Positions 7,739-15,146 are shown, counted from the stretch's first letter. The stretch is 30,360 nt of DNA from an uncultured Butyricicoccus sp. (GCA_900557315.1 USSI01000001.1:1-30360); one strand, 5' to 3'. Notes: generated from the sequence alone by a model not told the origin. A program made the numbers and translations.

Positions 7739-7749
7739 GCCTGCCAAAC

Positions 7750-7776
7750 GCCGGGTGCGCATCATGCGCGCCCGGC
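7750..7776. terminator. Hairpin between the small RNA and the acetyltransferase gene
   Basis: GCCGGG, a T/G wobble and GCGCA pair with TGCGC and CCCGGC around a TCA loop, 12 nt past the acetyltransferase stop. The flanking T-runs are short (ATTTTG on plus, GTTTG on minus), so it is a moderate terminator, possibly acting on both strands. Confidence 0.6.
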
Positions 7777-7787
7777 ATTTTGTTCCT

Positions 7788-8429
7788 TCAGCCCTTCTGT
7801 GCATCAAACCCTTCCAGATAGGCCTGCAGCCGGTCAGCCAGGCGGCCGACGTGCAGCCCGTCCACAAACGAATGGTGTGCCTGCACAGAAAACGGCAGCA
7901 GCGTACGCCCATGCCGTGTAAAATATTTCCCCCAGTCGAACATCGGGGTCGCATTCCCCTTTTTGCCGGATTCGGTATGCGAAATATGTGTATACCGTAC
8001 CCACGGCATCGCTGAACACTGGAACACATCGTTCCCCAGCGGTCCGGTGAAATATGCCTCCTGCTCCCGAGCAGTCCGCGCGGCAAGGGCAATATATTCC
8101 CGCATGGTGCCGCACAGCGGCACATTCACCACCTTAAACAGCTCCGTTTCCGGATTCAAATAGGTGAACGCGGTATCAATCCGGTCAAACAACACGACCT
8201 TATCCCCAAGGAACCGGTAGCGGAATGCTTCGATTTCGTTGGCGCAGCGACAGACTGCATAGGTCATCGCGAGGGTAAACGACCATCCGGCGGCGCGCAC
8301 CTGTCCCAGAAAATGCGTGATATCCAGTTCAAACGTCACGCAGTAAGACGGCAGCAGGCTGTCGCGGAACACCTGGCAGTGCAGCGCGCGCGGCCATGTC
8401 TGCATATCAATCTCCTGATAGGGCTGCAT
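7788..8429 (-). CDS. Chloramphenicol acetyltransferase (CatA) family protein
   Basis: A 213-residue protein, close to the 215-220 typical of type A CATs, which move an acetyl group from acetyl-CoA to the 3-hydroxyl of chloramphenicol. The catalytic signature HHSFVDGLHVG lies near the C-terminus; His186 is the likely base in HxxxDG. Other family landmarks are SAMPWVRYTHISHT, MFDWGKYFTRHGRTLLPFSVQ and the N-terminal RALHCQVFRDS. The ATG follows AAAGGAGGGGG. It is a single gene, divergent from the radical SAM gene. Many chromosomal Clostridia homologues have untested or different acceptors, so resistance should not be assumed. Confidence 0.85.
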   Translation of the reverse strand: MQPYQEIDMQTWPRALHCQVFRDSLLPSYCVTFELDITHFLGQVRAAGWSFTLAMTYAVCRCANEIEAFRYRFLGDKVVLFDRIDTAFTYLNPETELFKVVNVPLCGTMREYIALAARTAREQEAYFTGPLGNDVFQCSAMPWVRYTHISHTESGKKGNATPMFDWGKYFTRHGRTLLPFSVQAHHSFVDGLHVGRLADRLQAYLEGFDAQKG

Positions 8430-8525
8430 ACTTCCCCCTCCTTTTTATCAGGATACCATCCGGCGCGCTGCAACGCAAGCCCTGTGCTATACCTATTTAT
8501 CCGGACAGCCGTTGTCCGCTTTTTC

Positions 8526-8534
8526 TGATATAAT
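8526..8534 (+). promoter_or_regulatory. Extended -10 promoter of the radical SAM gene
   Basis: TGATATAAT gives a perfect -10 (8529-8534) with an upstream TG (8526-8527). No good -35 lies 16-18 bp upstream, as allowed for extended -10 promoters. The start would be about 26 nt before the ATG at 8567. Confidence 0.6.
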
Positions 8535-8566
8535 AGATACCATATCACAGAAAGGCGGCGCATCCT

Positions 8567-9451
8567 ATGCAGACCATCCCAGCCAAAACCATTGTCACCA
8601 ACACCCGCAACAGCGCGGGATGGTTCGGCGCGCGCTACAACATGAACATCTACCGCGGCTGCCCGCACGGCTGCATCTACTGTGACAGCCGTGCGGAATG
8701 CTACCATAACGACGATTTTGACACGGTATATGCCAAACAGGACGCGCTGCGCATCATCCGCGACGACCTGCGCCGCAAAACCCGGCCCGGCGTGGTGTCC
8801 ACCGGCGCGATGAGCGACCCCTACAACCCATTCGAGCGCACCGAACATCTTACGCGGCACGCGCTCGAACTGCTTGCAGCCTATGGCTTCGGCGCGGCCA
8901 TCGCCACCAAAAGCGACCTGATCTGCCGCGACATCGACGTGCTGCGTGAAATCCACGCGGGCGCGCCCGTGCTGTGCAAGCTGACCGTCACGACCGCGGA
9001 CGATACGCTCGCCCGTGTGATCGAACCGCACGCCCCTGCGCCCTCCGCCCGGCTGGACGCACTCGCCCGCCTGTCGGACGCCAGCCTGCCCACCTGCATC
9101 CTGCTCATGCCTGTGCTCCCATGGATCACGGACAGCGAGGAAAACATCCTGACGCTTGTGCGCCGCGCAAAAGAGGCGGGTGTGCCATACATCTATCCCG
9201 CCTTCGGCCTGACCATGCGCGACCGCCAGCGCGCTTACTTTTACCAGCAGCTCGACCGGGCGTTCCCCGGCCTCAAGCAGAAATACATCGCGCGATACGG
9301 CACACGCTACGAATGCGCCAGCCCGCACGCACAGCGCCTTTGGGAAACCTTCACCCGCGCCTGCGACGGAGCGGGCATCTTCTATCAGATGCGCGACATC
9401 ACCCGCCGCTACCAGCGCGGTTTCGACTGTGGGCAGCTCTCCTTTTTCTGA
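8567..9451 (+). CDS. Radical SAM protein, spore photoproduct lyase-like (SplB/Rv2578c group)
   Basis: A 294-residue radical SAM enzyme. The cluster-binding triad is GCPHGCIYCDSR, with Cys32, Cys36 and Cys39 (CxxxCxxC), which should hold a 4Fe-4S cluster that cleaves S-adenosylmethionine. Further landmarks of this group are STGAMSDPYNPFE (~residues 79-91), IATKSDLICRD and LCKLTVTTAD. Proteins of this family are named for likeness to the DNA repair enzyme SplB, but the reaction of this shorter branch is, as far as I know, undefined. The ATG follows AAAGGCGG. It is monocistronic by its own promoter. Confidence 0.88.
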   Translation: MQTIPAKTIVTNTRNSAGWFGARYNMNIYRGCPHGCIYCDSRAECYHNDDFDTVYAKQDALRIIRDDLRRKTRPGVVSTGAMSDPYNPFERTEHLTRHALELLAAYGFGAAIATKSDLICRDIDVLREIHAGAPVLCKLTVTTADDTLARVIEPHAPAPSARLDALARLSDASLPTCILLMPVLPWITDSEENILTLVRRAKEAGVPYIYPAFGLTMRDRQRAYFYQQLDRAFPGLKQKYIARYGTRYECASPHAQRLWETFTRACDGAGIFYQMRDITRRYQRGFDCGQLSFF

Positions 9452-9505
9452 GCCATGCGCAAAGCGCACAAATTTTCCCCTACTGCAATTTGTTCAAAAC
9501 CGCCT

Positions 9506-9534
9506 TTGCGTTTTTAGTGGTTTTTCCCTAAAAT
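9506..9534 (+). promoter_or_regulatory. Promoter of the 79-aa gene
   Basis: TTGCGT (9506-9511), a 17-bp spacer and TAAAAT (9529-9534). The transcript would carry a ~75-nt leader before the ATG at 9615. Confidence 0.5.
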
Positions 9535-9614
9535 AAAAGTGCAGTATATAGGTTATCCATACGATATTCTTACACTGTGCAACATTTCCACCTGTCAAGA
9601 AAGGGAGGGCCCAT

Positions 9615-9854
9615 ATGAAACGCATCCAGGCTGCCTGCATTTGCCAAACACTTCATTTTATGCTGAAAGAGGATATCGCACACGAGATGGCGGTGCGTCA
9701 GGTGCAGGAGGAAGCCGCGCACTATAAGCGCACACTCGAGCGCAACCACACCCAGTACAAGGTCGTCGAGGAAACCACGCAGCCGGACGGCTCAATCATC
9801 ATAAAGATCATCAAGCAATATAACCAAAGCCCGGTCGGGGATTACCTGAACTGA
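9615..9854 (+). CDS. Conserved-looking small protein of unknown function
   Basis: A 79-residue soluble protein with no signal peptide or membrane segment. It starts at an ATG behind a strong GGGAGG site. The middle is helical and charged (MLKEDIAHEMAVRQVQEEAAHYKRTLER); the C-terminal half reads like a beta hairpin (YKVVEETTQPDGSIIIKIIKQY). It ends SPVGDYLN. I believe similar small proteins occur in other Clostridia but can give no function. It has its own promoter and a perfect terminator (9860-9894), so it is a one-gene transcription unit, and codon use is like the neighbours. Confidence 0.8.
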   Translation: MKRIQAACICQTLHFMLKEDIAHEMAVRQVQEEAAHYKRTLERNHTQYKVVEETTQPDGSIIIKIIKQYNQSPVGDYLN

Positions 9855-9859
9855 AACAG

Positions 9860-9894
9860 CAGGCGGCGGAGCCATGGCTCCGCCGCCTGTTTTT
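9860..9894 (+). terminator. Intrinsic terminator of the 79-aa gene
   Basis: A perfect 30-bp palindrome (9860-9889) centred on CCATGG, followed by TTTTT (9890-9894). It starts 6 nt after the stop codon. The T-run is only on the plus strand, though the stem could also slow transcripts arriving from the XRE gene. Confidence 0.9.
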
Positions 9895-9904
9895 CCAGCC
9901 GCTT

Positions 9905-10165
9905 TTAAGGTTGCATGTCATCCCGCAGCAGTTCGTCCGCGGTTACGCCGAACACCGCGGCAAAGGCACGCAGTTCGATATCGGTCACAAAACGCTTGCC
10001 ACATTCGATGCGCTGAATCGCGTTCTTGTCCAGATCAATACCGGCGAGCTGCATTTTATCCGCCAGCGCGCGCTGTGAGGTGTGCGGCTCCATTGCGCCG
10101 CGCAGCTGCGCGATGCGCCTGCCGCTCAGGTTGCAGCGTCCGTCCTCCGATCGGTTTTTATACAT
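9905..10165 (-). CDS. XRE-family helix-turn-helix regulator
   Basis: An 86-residue DNA-binding protein. A Cro/CI-type helix-turn-helix spans most of it: RIAQLRG, then SQRALADKMQLAGIDLDKNAIQRIECGKRFVTDIELRAFAAVFGVTADELL, which is the ordinary single-domain XRE layout with no sensor domain. The ATG follows GGAGGCGGGG. The gene faces a 58-aa gene across a 100-bp spacer that holds two near-identical 19-bp dyads, so it probably represses that gene and perhaps itself. Its end is 51 bp from the stop of the 79-aa gene on the other strand. Confidence 0.88.
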   Translation of the reverse strand: MYKNRSEDGRCNLSGRRIAQLRGAMEPHTSQRALADKMQLAGIDLDKNAIQRIECGKRFVTDIELRAFAAVFGVTADELLRDDMQP

Positions 10166-10179
10166 ATCCCCGCCTCCAT

Positions 10180-10198
10180 TGACATTCAGTAATTGTCA
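10180..10198. promoter_or_regulatory. Operator dyad 1 (TGACA-N9-TGTCA)
   Basis: TGACATTCAGTAATTGTCA overlaps the -35 box (10193-10198) of the promoter for the 58-aa gene and lies 15 bp before the XRE start codon. A factor bound here would block that promoter and sit in the XRE leader. Confidence 0.65.
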
Positions 10199-10221
10199 TC
10201 AGCTTCATTATGTGTTATACT
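10193..10221 (+). promoter_or_regulatory. Promoter of the 58-aa gene
   Basis: TTGTCA (10193-10198), a 17-bp spacer and TATACT (10216-10221), with an extended -10 TG at 10213-10214. The start is near 10228, between the two operator dyads. Confidence 0.7.
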
Positions 10222-10232
10222 TCAGCCATAAA

Positions 10233-10251
10233 TGACATTTACAAGATGTCA
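10233..10251. promoter_or_regulatory. Operator dyad 2 (TGACA-N9-TGTCA)
   Basis: TGACATTTACAAGATGTCA has the same arms and the same 9-bp gap as dyad 1, with centres 53 bp apart (about five helical turns). It lies at roughly +5 to +23 of the 58-aa gene transcript. Confidence 0.65.
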
Positions 10252-10266
10252 AACAGTGGTAATGAT

Positions 10267-10443
10267 ATGATCGTATATGAGCAGGCCCTCCTTCGGTTCC
10301 TTGCCAGCTGCGATGAATACGGCGCATCCGACCGGGCAACGCGCGACTTGATCGAGCAGGCGTTCCGCGCCGGCTGGAAAGCCGCGGGCGGCGACTGGCT
10401 TTTGATCGACCGTATCCCTATGGAGGGCGAAAACAGCCCCTGA
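10267..10443 (+). CDS. Small protein of unknown function, target of the divergent XRE regulator
   Basis: A 58-residue frame beginning MIVYEQALLRF and ending MEGENSP. It has no signal peptide and no clear membrane helix; it looks like a short, mostly helical soluble protein. The ATG at 10267 has only a weak GTGGT upstream. An alternative in-frame ATG at 10246 lies inside operator dyad 2, and an earlier one at 10210 is upstream of the predicted transcript start. I do not recognise the family. The paired XRE gene and shared operators support it being a real, tightly repressed gene. Confidence 0.6.
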   Translation: MIVYEQALLRFLASCDEYGASDRATRDLIEQAFRAGWKAAGGDWLLIDRIPMEGENSP

Positions 10444-10511
10444 CCAGATGGCCAGCGGCTGTTTCTGTGTTTTATCGCGTCTGCCGCGCAGGGTGCAGCT
10501 GCGGCTCGCTG

Positions 10512-12230
10512 TTACTGGATATACGGCTTGCCGGTGTCGATCGTGATGGTCTGCGCCGCGTCGTCCCAAGCCACGCTAACGCCCAGCATAAAGCACAGGT
10601 CGCGCAGCTTGAAATAGTGGTTGCCGGCGATCTCATACGCCTTGCCGACAAGCGGCATCCCTTCGACATACACATCCGCCGTGGCGCGGGTTGCGGTCTG
10701 GCTGCCGCCGGTCAGCGGCTCCAATTCACCGCCGACCGGCTCATACGCGCCCGCAGTCAGCGTCACCGTCTGCGCCGCGTCGTCCCACTCCACATCAAAT
10801 GCAGCGTCTGTCCCGGTGAACGCGACCGCCAGATCACGCAGTTTGAAGTAGTTGCTGCCCTCGATCTCGTACGCCGCCGCGGCGACTGGCGTGCCGTCCA
10901 CCACAACGCGGGCGGACGATACCCTTGCGGTTTTGGTCAGTCCGGTCCGGACCGGCGGATTGTCCAGGATATACTGCACCGCCGTATCCACACCGGCCAT
11001 ATAATCCGCAAAGGTCTGCTCCATCTCGATATCCGGCTGGAAGCTCTCCACCCCGTAGGGCTTTGCGGCCTCGTAATAGCTGCCCAGATCAATGAATTTA
11101 TTGGAATACTGGCCCCGGATGCCCGAGTTCGGCAGTTCAAACGCCGTCACCGCGCCGAAATGGTCCACGCTGCCGCCGGTCGGCGTGCCGACAAACGCCG
11201 CCCCTATGTCCTTGAGCTGCACCGTGTTAATCAGCGCGGAGGAAAACGTCCCCTCGCCCGCCAGCACGTAAGCCGCGTTGCCGTTTGCGATAAACTGCTG
11301 TGCCGGATAGGTAATCGGGTACAGCACGCCGTCCGAACCGCCGCCGTTGTTCCGCAGGTCGATGATAAACTTGTCATATGCGCCCGATTTTAGCTTGCCC
11401 TCTACTTCAGCGGCAAATTCGTCCATCGGGTGTTCGGGATCTTCCCGGCAGCTGTTGTACTGCATATAGAGCGCACCGCCGCCCAGATCAAGCAGCTTAT
11501 AGTAAACGCTGCTGTCCGGTTCGGTCACAGGCACTGCCGCCCGGAGCCGGCTCGCATTGACATAGGAACCCGGGTCCAGCGCTGCGTATTCCGACGCGGC
11601 ATAGACCTTCATGTCCAGTGTGGTCTCCGTGCCGTCCGCGGCGCGCACCACCACCGGCAGGCGCTCCTCCTCGCCCGTAATCATGCCGTAGTGCTGCAAA
11701 ATCTCGGTGACATACACCATCCCGCCAAACTGGCGGCGCAGACGCACCGCATTATCATAGGCGATCATGGGCTCGAGCGCCTGCATCAGTTCGTCCATGG
11801 TGTGCCCGGCCACAGAGACAATCTCCTGCCCGATATAATCCTGATATTCTGTGAGCGCACCGGCCAGCACCCAGTGCCCCTCGTACCAGTCCGGCGCCAT
11901 AACGAGCAGGTGGTAATCCTGTATGGCGCCGCCGACCGAAACCATGGTGTGCGAATCGCCCGCAAGCGCCGCCAGTTCGGACAGTTCAATCGCAAAATCA
12001 AAGTCGGACATCGCTTCCAGCCCGGCCTCGATCTCCGCGGTTTTGTCCGCAACCGCCTGCTCGGTGGTATTCGCATAAAAATCCGGATGGTTTTCGGTCA
12101 GCGTGCTGACCAGATAAGCAAGGTCCTCCTGCCGCGCCTGCACCGTGCTGTCCGCCGCGCCCGCCGCGGGCAGACAACCCAGGATGGCTGCCGCGCTCAG
12201 GCATCCCGCCAGCCACTGCTTTGCTCTCAT
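10512..12230 (-). CDS. Secreted S41-peptidase-like protein with two stalk-type C-terminal repeats
   Basis: A 572-residue exported protein. The start MRAKQW (12230) follows AAAGGGG, and a signal peptide covers residues ~1-25 (ending AAGAAD). Residues ~30-430 resemble S41 peptidases: a PDZ-like portion (IGQEIVSVAGHTMDEL), FIIDLRNNGGG and the putative nucleophile loop EGTFSSALI. Where CtpA enzymes carry a catalytic Lys, the sequence is GTPTGGSVDHFG, so activity is uncertain. Two C-terminal repeats (about residues 455-515 and 520-572), each with YFKLRDL and WDDAAQT, match the copper amine oxidase N-terminal/stalk domain common on Firmicute surface proteins. Cleaved or degraded substrate unknown. 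Confidence 0.82.
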   Translation of the reverse strand: MRAKQWLAGCLSAAAILGCLPAAGAADSTVQARQEDLAYLVSTLTENHPDFYANTTEQAVADKTAEIEAGLEAMSDFDFAIELSELAALAGDSHTMVSVGGAIQDYHLLVMAPDWYEGHWVLAGALTEYQDYIGQEIVSVAGHTMDELMQALEPMIAYDNAVRLRRQFGGMVYVTEILQHYGMITGEEERLPVVVRAADGTETTLDMKVYAASEYAALDPGSYVNASRLRAAVPVTEPDSSVYYKLLDLGGGALYMQYNSCREDPEHPMDEFAAEVEGKLKSGAYDKFIIDLRNNGGGSDGVLYPITYPAQQFIANGNAAYVLAGEGTFSSALINTVQLKDIGAAFVGTPTGGSVDHFGAVTAFELPNSGIRGQYSNKFIDLGSYYEAAKPYGVESFQPDIEMEQTFADYMAGVDTAVQYILDNPPVRTGLTKTARVSSARVVVDGTPVAAAAYEIEGSNYFKLRDLAVAFTGTDAAFDVEWDDAAQTVTLTAGAYEPVGGELEPLTGGSQTATRATADVYVEGMPLVGKAYEIAGNHYFKLRDLCFMLGVSVAWDDAAQTITIDTGKPYIQ

Positions 12231-12265
12231 GCTCGATCGCCCCTTTGTATTATTATGATAATACA

Positions 12266-12294
12266 AATATACATCCCTGCCCCGCATTTGTCAA
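12266..12294 (-). promoter_or_regulatory. Promoter of the S41-like gene
   Basis: Minus-strand TTGACA (12289-12294), a 17-bp spacer and TATATT (12266-12271). The leader would be ~30 nt, leading straight to the AAAGGGG site. Confidence 0.75.
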
Positions 12295-12321
12295 CCCCCA
12301 TTCTGCAGCGCGCGGCACACG

Positions 12322-12360
12322 CAAAAAAACAGGTCCGAAACAACCGTTTCGGACCTGTTC
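12322..12360 (-). terminator. Terminator of the metNIQ operon
   Basis: On the minus strand AACAGGTCCGAAAC pairs with GTTTCGGACCTGTT around a short loop and is followed by seven T. It lies ~46 nt past the metQ stop and upstream of the separate promoter of the S41-like gene. Confidence 0.9.
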
Positions 12361-12405
12361 TGTATGATGGTCTGTCGGGATGCATCCCGTACGTTACGAG
12401 GCCGC

Positions 12406-13245
12406 TCAGAACGTCGGCACAACCGCGCCCTTGTAGGTATCCTCGATGAACTGCTTGACCGTGTCGCTCGTCAGTGCATCGGCCAGCGCCTGGATTTTCT
12501 CGCTGTTTTCATCGCCGCTGCGGCAGGCCACCGTATTGACGTATACCTGCGCATATTCCGGGTTCTCGGTGATGAGCGAATCTTCATTCGCGTTCAGGTC
12601 TGCCTGCAGCGCGTAGTTGCCGTTGATAACCGCCATGTCCACATCCTGCAGCGAGCGCGGCAGCTGCTCCGCAGCGATCTCCTGGATTTTCAGGTTCTTG
12701 GGGTTCTCGACAATGTCCATAATGGTCGCGTCCGAGGTCGGGTCAATGCCCTCTGCGAGCGTAATCAGCCCGGCGTCCTGCAGCAGGAGCAGCGCGCGCG
12801 TCTCGTTCGAGCCGTCGTTCGGCACGGCGATGGTCGCACCGTCCGCCAGCGCTTCGAGGGTCGCGGTCTTGCCCGGATAGATGCCGAACGGCTCATAGTG
12901 CATCTCGATCGCAGAGACCAGATCAGCGCCGTTCTCCTCGTTGAAGTTGTTCAGGTACGGGATGTGCTGGAAGTAGTTCGCGTCCAGATCGCCCTCGACC
13001 AGCGCGGTGTTTGGGGTCACGTAGTCGGTGAACTCGACCACCTCAAGCGTCCAGCCCGCCTCGGCGAGCACGTCCTTGGCCGCGTTCAGGATTTCCGCGT
13101 GCGGTGTGGGCGACGCGCCGACCGTGATGGTCTTGTCATCCGAAGCTGCGCCGTCCGCGCTCTGCGCGTCGTTTCCGTTGCCGCAGGCCGCCAGCGCCGA
13201 CAGGCACAGCGCGCCCGCCAGCAGGGCTGCAATTTTCTTTTTCAT
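12406..13245 (-). CDS. metQ: Methionine ABC transporter substrate-binding lipoprotein MetQ
   Basis: A 279-residue NlpA/MetQ-family lipoprotein that captures methionine outside the membrane. The start MKKKIAAL (13245) follows AAAAGGAGA. The signal ends in the lipobox LAAC with Cys21. The mature part carries family motifs: ITVGASPTPHAEIL, VVEFTDYVTPNTALVEGDLDANYFQHIPYL and IAVPNDGSNETRALLLLQDAGLI. It is the last gene of metN-metI-metQ, 55 bp after metI and before a strong terminator. Family members may also take methionine derivatives or D-methionine. Confidence 0.95.
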   Translation of the reverse strand: MKKKIAALLAGALCLSALAACGNGNDAQSADGAASDDKTITVGASPTPHAEILNAAKDVLAEAGWTLEVVEFTDYVTPNTALVEGDLDANYFQHIPYLNNFNEENGADLVSAIEMHYEPFGIYPGKTATLEALADGATIAVPNDGSNETRALLLLQDAGLITLAEGIDPTSDATIMDIVENPKNLKIQEIAAEQLPRSLQDVDMAVINGNYALQADLNANEDSLITENPEYAQVYVNTVACRSGDENSEKIQALADALTSDTVKQFIEDTYKGAVVPTF

Positions 13246-13300
13246 CTTTAATCTCTCCTTTTGGGAATCTATATCATTATTTAATGATAACAAAATGGGT

Positions 13301-13954
13301 TCAGCGGTTGCGCTTGTCCAGCCGTTTGGCAAGCCACAGGCCAACCTCCTGGAACACCTGCACGACCACGACAATAATAATGACCGCAATCAGCATGATT
13401 TGGAAGTTATAGCGGTTGTAGCCGTAGTTGACCGCAACCGTACCCAGGCCGCCGCCGCCGATAAAGCCCGACATGGCGGAATAGCCCAGGATCGTTACAA
13501 CCGAAATCGCCGCGCCGACCATCAGCGAGGGCTTGGCCTCCGGCACAAGCACCTTCCACACGATCTGCCACGGGCTGGCGCCCATGGACTGCGCCGCCTC
13601 GATCACGCCGAAGGGCACTTCCTTGATCGAGGATTCGACCATACGCGCCACATAAGGGGCGGCCGCCACGGTCAGCGGTACGACCATGGCCGCGGTACCG
13701 ATCGACGAGCCGGTGATCGCGCGCGTCAGCGGCGAAATCATCACGCCGAGGATCAGGAAGGGGATCGAGCGCAGGATGTTGACAATCACGCCCAGCACGG
13801 TATTGAGCACCGGGATCGGGCGGATGCCGTTTTTATCGCTCACGACCAGCAGCAAACCGAGCGGCAGGCCGATCACATAGGAGACTACGGTCGAGATAGC
13901 GACCATGTACAATGTCTCCCACAGGGCGTTTGCCCAAAACTCAGGTGAAAGCAT
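13301..13954 (-). CDS. metI: Methionine ABC transporter permease MetI
   Basis: A 217-residue permease of normal MetI length with about five membrane helices. Landmarks are MVAISTVVSYVIGLPLGLLL near the N-terminus, NILRSIPFLIL, and the coupling loop EAAQSMGASPWQIVWKVLVPEA. The end of the family fold reads YSAMSGFIGGGGLGTVAVNYGY. Its start overlaps the metN stop by 14 nt, so translation is coupled. It forms the membrane dimer of the MetNIQ importer. Confidence 0.96.
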   Translation of the reverse strand: MLSPEFWANALWETLYMVAISTVVSYVIGLPLGLLLVVSDKNGIRPIPVLNTVLGVIVNILRSIPFLILGVMISPLTRAITGSSIGTAAMVVPLTVAAAPYVARMVESSIKEVPFGVIEAAQSMGASPWQIVWKVLVPEAKPSLMVGAAISVVTILGYSAMSGFIGGGGLGTVAVNYGYNRYNFQIMLIAVIIIVVVVQVFQEVGLWLAKRLDKRNR

Positions 13955-14966
13955 CTGCGTCCCCCTCCTCTACGTGCACATTCTGGGTTTCGAGGTACGC
14001 CAGCGCGCGCTTGGCCGCGCGTTCGTCCTCGGGAAGCTGCAAAATCATCTGGCCATAGGCCTTTCCGTCGATGTCCTTTGTATCCGCGAACATGATGTTG
14101 ACCGGCGCTTTGCACTCCAGCACCATGTTGGACACCACCGGTTCGAACGAGGAGTTCCCGTCGAACACGATGCGGCAGTAATGCTTGCCGGTCGCGAGCC
14201 TGTCCCGCTTGCCGTCCGGATAGATCAGCTGCTTTGCCATCGCGGACTGCGGTTTGGTAAACACCTGATCGACCGTCCCGACCTCCGCGATGCGGCTGGA
14301 GTCGATGATGGCCACCCGCTGGCAGATTTCCTCGATGACCGCCATCTCGTGCGTGATGACGATGATCGTGATGCCAAGCGTTTTGTTGATCTCCTTGAGC
14401 AGCGCCAGGATCGAGCGCGTGGTCGTCGGGTCGAGCGCGCTGGTCGCCTCGTCGCACAGCAAAATCTTCGGGTTGGTCGCCAGCGCGCGGGCAATCGCCA
14501 CGCGCTGCTGCTGGCCGCCCGACAGCTGGGACGGGTAATTGTCCGCGCGGTCACTCAGTCCGACCGTCTCGAGCAGCTCGCGCGCCCGCTGTTCGGCCTC
14601 TGCTTTTTTCACCCCTGCGATCTCGAGCGGGAAGCAGATGTTCTGCAGCGCGGTGCGCTGCTGCAGCAGGTTGAACTGCTGGAAAATCATGCCCATCGAG
14701 CGGCGCGCCTCCAGCAGCTGCTTTTTGGACAGCTTGCCCAGCTCCTGCCCGTCCACCGTGACCGTTCCTTCTGTCGGCTTCTCCAGGAAGTTGATACAGC
14801 GCACAAGCGTTGACTTGCCCGCGCCCGACAGGCCGATGATGCCGAATATCTCCCCGCGGCAGATATCCAGATTGACACCGTTCAGCGCAACGACCGTGCC
14901 CGCCCGGCCGCGGAAGGTTTTATTCAGGTTTTGGATGCGGACAATGAAATCCTGTTCCAAGCCCAT
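13941..14966 (-). CDS. metN: Methionine ABC transporter ATP-binding protein MetN
   Basis: A 341-residue ATPase. Motifs seen: Walker A GLSGAGKST, Q-loop MIFQQFNLL, signature LSGGQQQR, Walker B ILLCDEATSALD and switch His in IVITHEMAV. Residues ~265-341 form the NIL (ACT-like) regulatory domain, which in MetN proteins binds methionine and inhibits transport when internal methionine is high. The start MGLEQDF (14966) follows GGGGG and lies right after the attenuator terminator (14980-15013). A longer in-frame reading would run through that terminator and is rejected. First gene of metNIQ. Confidence 0.96.
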   Translation of the reverse strand: MGLEQDFIVRIQNLNKTFRGRAGTVVALNGVNLDICRGEIFGIIGLSGAGKSTLVRCINFLEKPTEGTVTVDGQELGKLSKKQLLEARRSMGMIFQQFNLLQQRTALQNICFPLEIAGVKKAEAEQRARELLETVGLSDRADNYPSQLSGGQQQRVAIARALATNPKILLCDEATSALDPTTTRSILALLKEINKTLGITIIVITHEMAVIEEICQRVAIIDSSRIAEVGTVDQVFTKPQSAMAKQLIYPDGKRDRLATGKHYCRIVFDGNSSFEPVVSNMVLECKAPVNIMFADTKDIDGKAYGQMILQLPEDERAAKRALAYLETQNVHVEEGDADAFT

Positions 14967-14979
14967 TCCCCCTTTTTTC

Positions 14980-15013
14980 AAAATAAAAGCGGAAAGCAGG
15001 GTCTGCTTTCCGC
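14980..15013 (-). terminator. Attenuator terminator in the metNIQ leader
   Basis: GCGGAAAGCAG (15003-15013, read on minus) pairs perfectly with CTGCTTTCCGC (14989-14999) around a 3-nt loop and is followed by TTTTATTTT (14980-14988). It stands between the leader peptide gene and metN, ending 13 nt before the metN ATG, so it would cut off the operon unless bypassed. Confidence 0.88.
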
Positions 15014-15108
15014 TCGTTTCCCATGTAAACCGCTGTAAGCCGCATGACAAACGGCCCGCTTACAGCGTCCGCAGCTTTCAGGGCTGCGTTGCAGAAAAAC
15101 GAGCAAAA
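15008..15108 (-). promoter_or_regulatory. Candidate antiterminator pairing in the metNIQ leader
   Basis: TTTTGCTCGTTT (15097-15108, inside leader codons 13-17) can pair with AAACGAGCGGAA (15008-15019): ten Watson-Crick pairs and two G-U. This pairing takes six bases of the 5' arm of the terminator, so the two folds are exclusive. Between them lie a perfect 10-bp hairpin (15031-15040 with 15058-15067) and a 5-bp hairpin (15071-15075 with 15083-15087), which could stack inside the antiterminator. Pairing seen in sequence; function inferred. Confidence 0.6.
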
Positions 15109-15146
15109 CCGCACATCATGCACATTTCCATCCGAATAGCCGGCAT
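15078..15146 (-). CDS. Met/Cys-rich leader peptide of the metNIQ operon
   Basis: A 22-codon frame beginning MPAIRMEMCMMCGFARF and ending in TGA at 15078. Met stands at codons 1, 6, 8, 10 and 11 and Cys at 9 and 12, an extreme enrichment just before a stem that competes with the terminator. A perfect AAGGAGG lies 8 nt before the ATG, one of the best ribosome sites in the window. The promoter is 54 nt upstream. Expected role: a ribosome short of Met-tRNA stalls on codons 6-11, frees the 15097-15108 segment to form the antiterminator, and metNIQ is transcribed; fast translation blocks it and the terminator forms. The peptide itself probably has no function. Too short to prove as coding by sequence alone. 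Confidence 0.75.
   Translation of the reverse strand: MPAIRMEMCMMCGFARFSATQP

Noticed and set aside
8336..9469. A 377-residue minus-strand open frame opposite the radical SAM gene
   Set aside because: The radical SAM motifs on the plus strand account for the sequence; the minus frame also runs into the divergent promoter region and the CAT gene.
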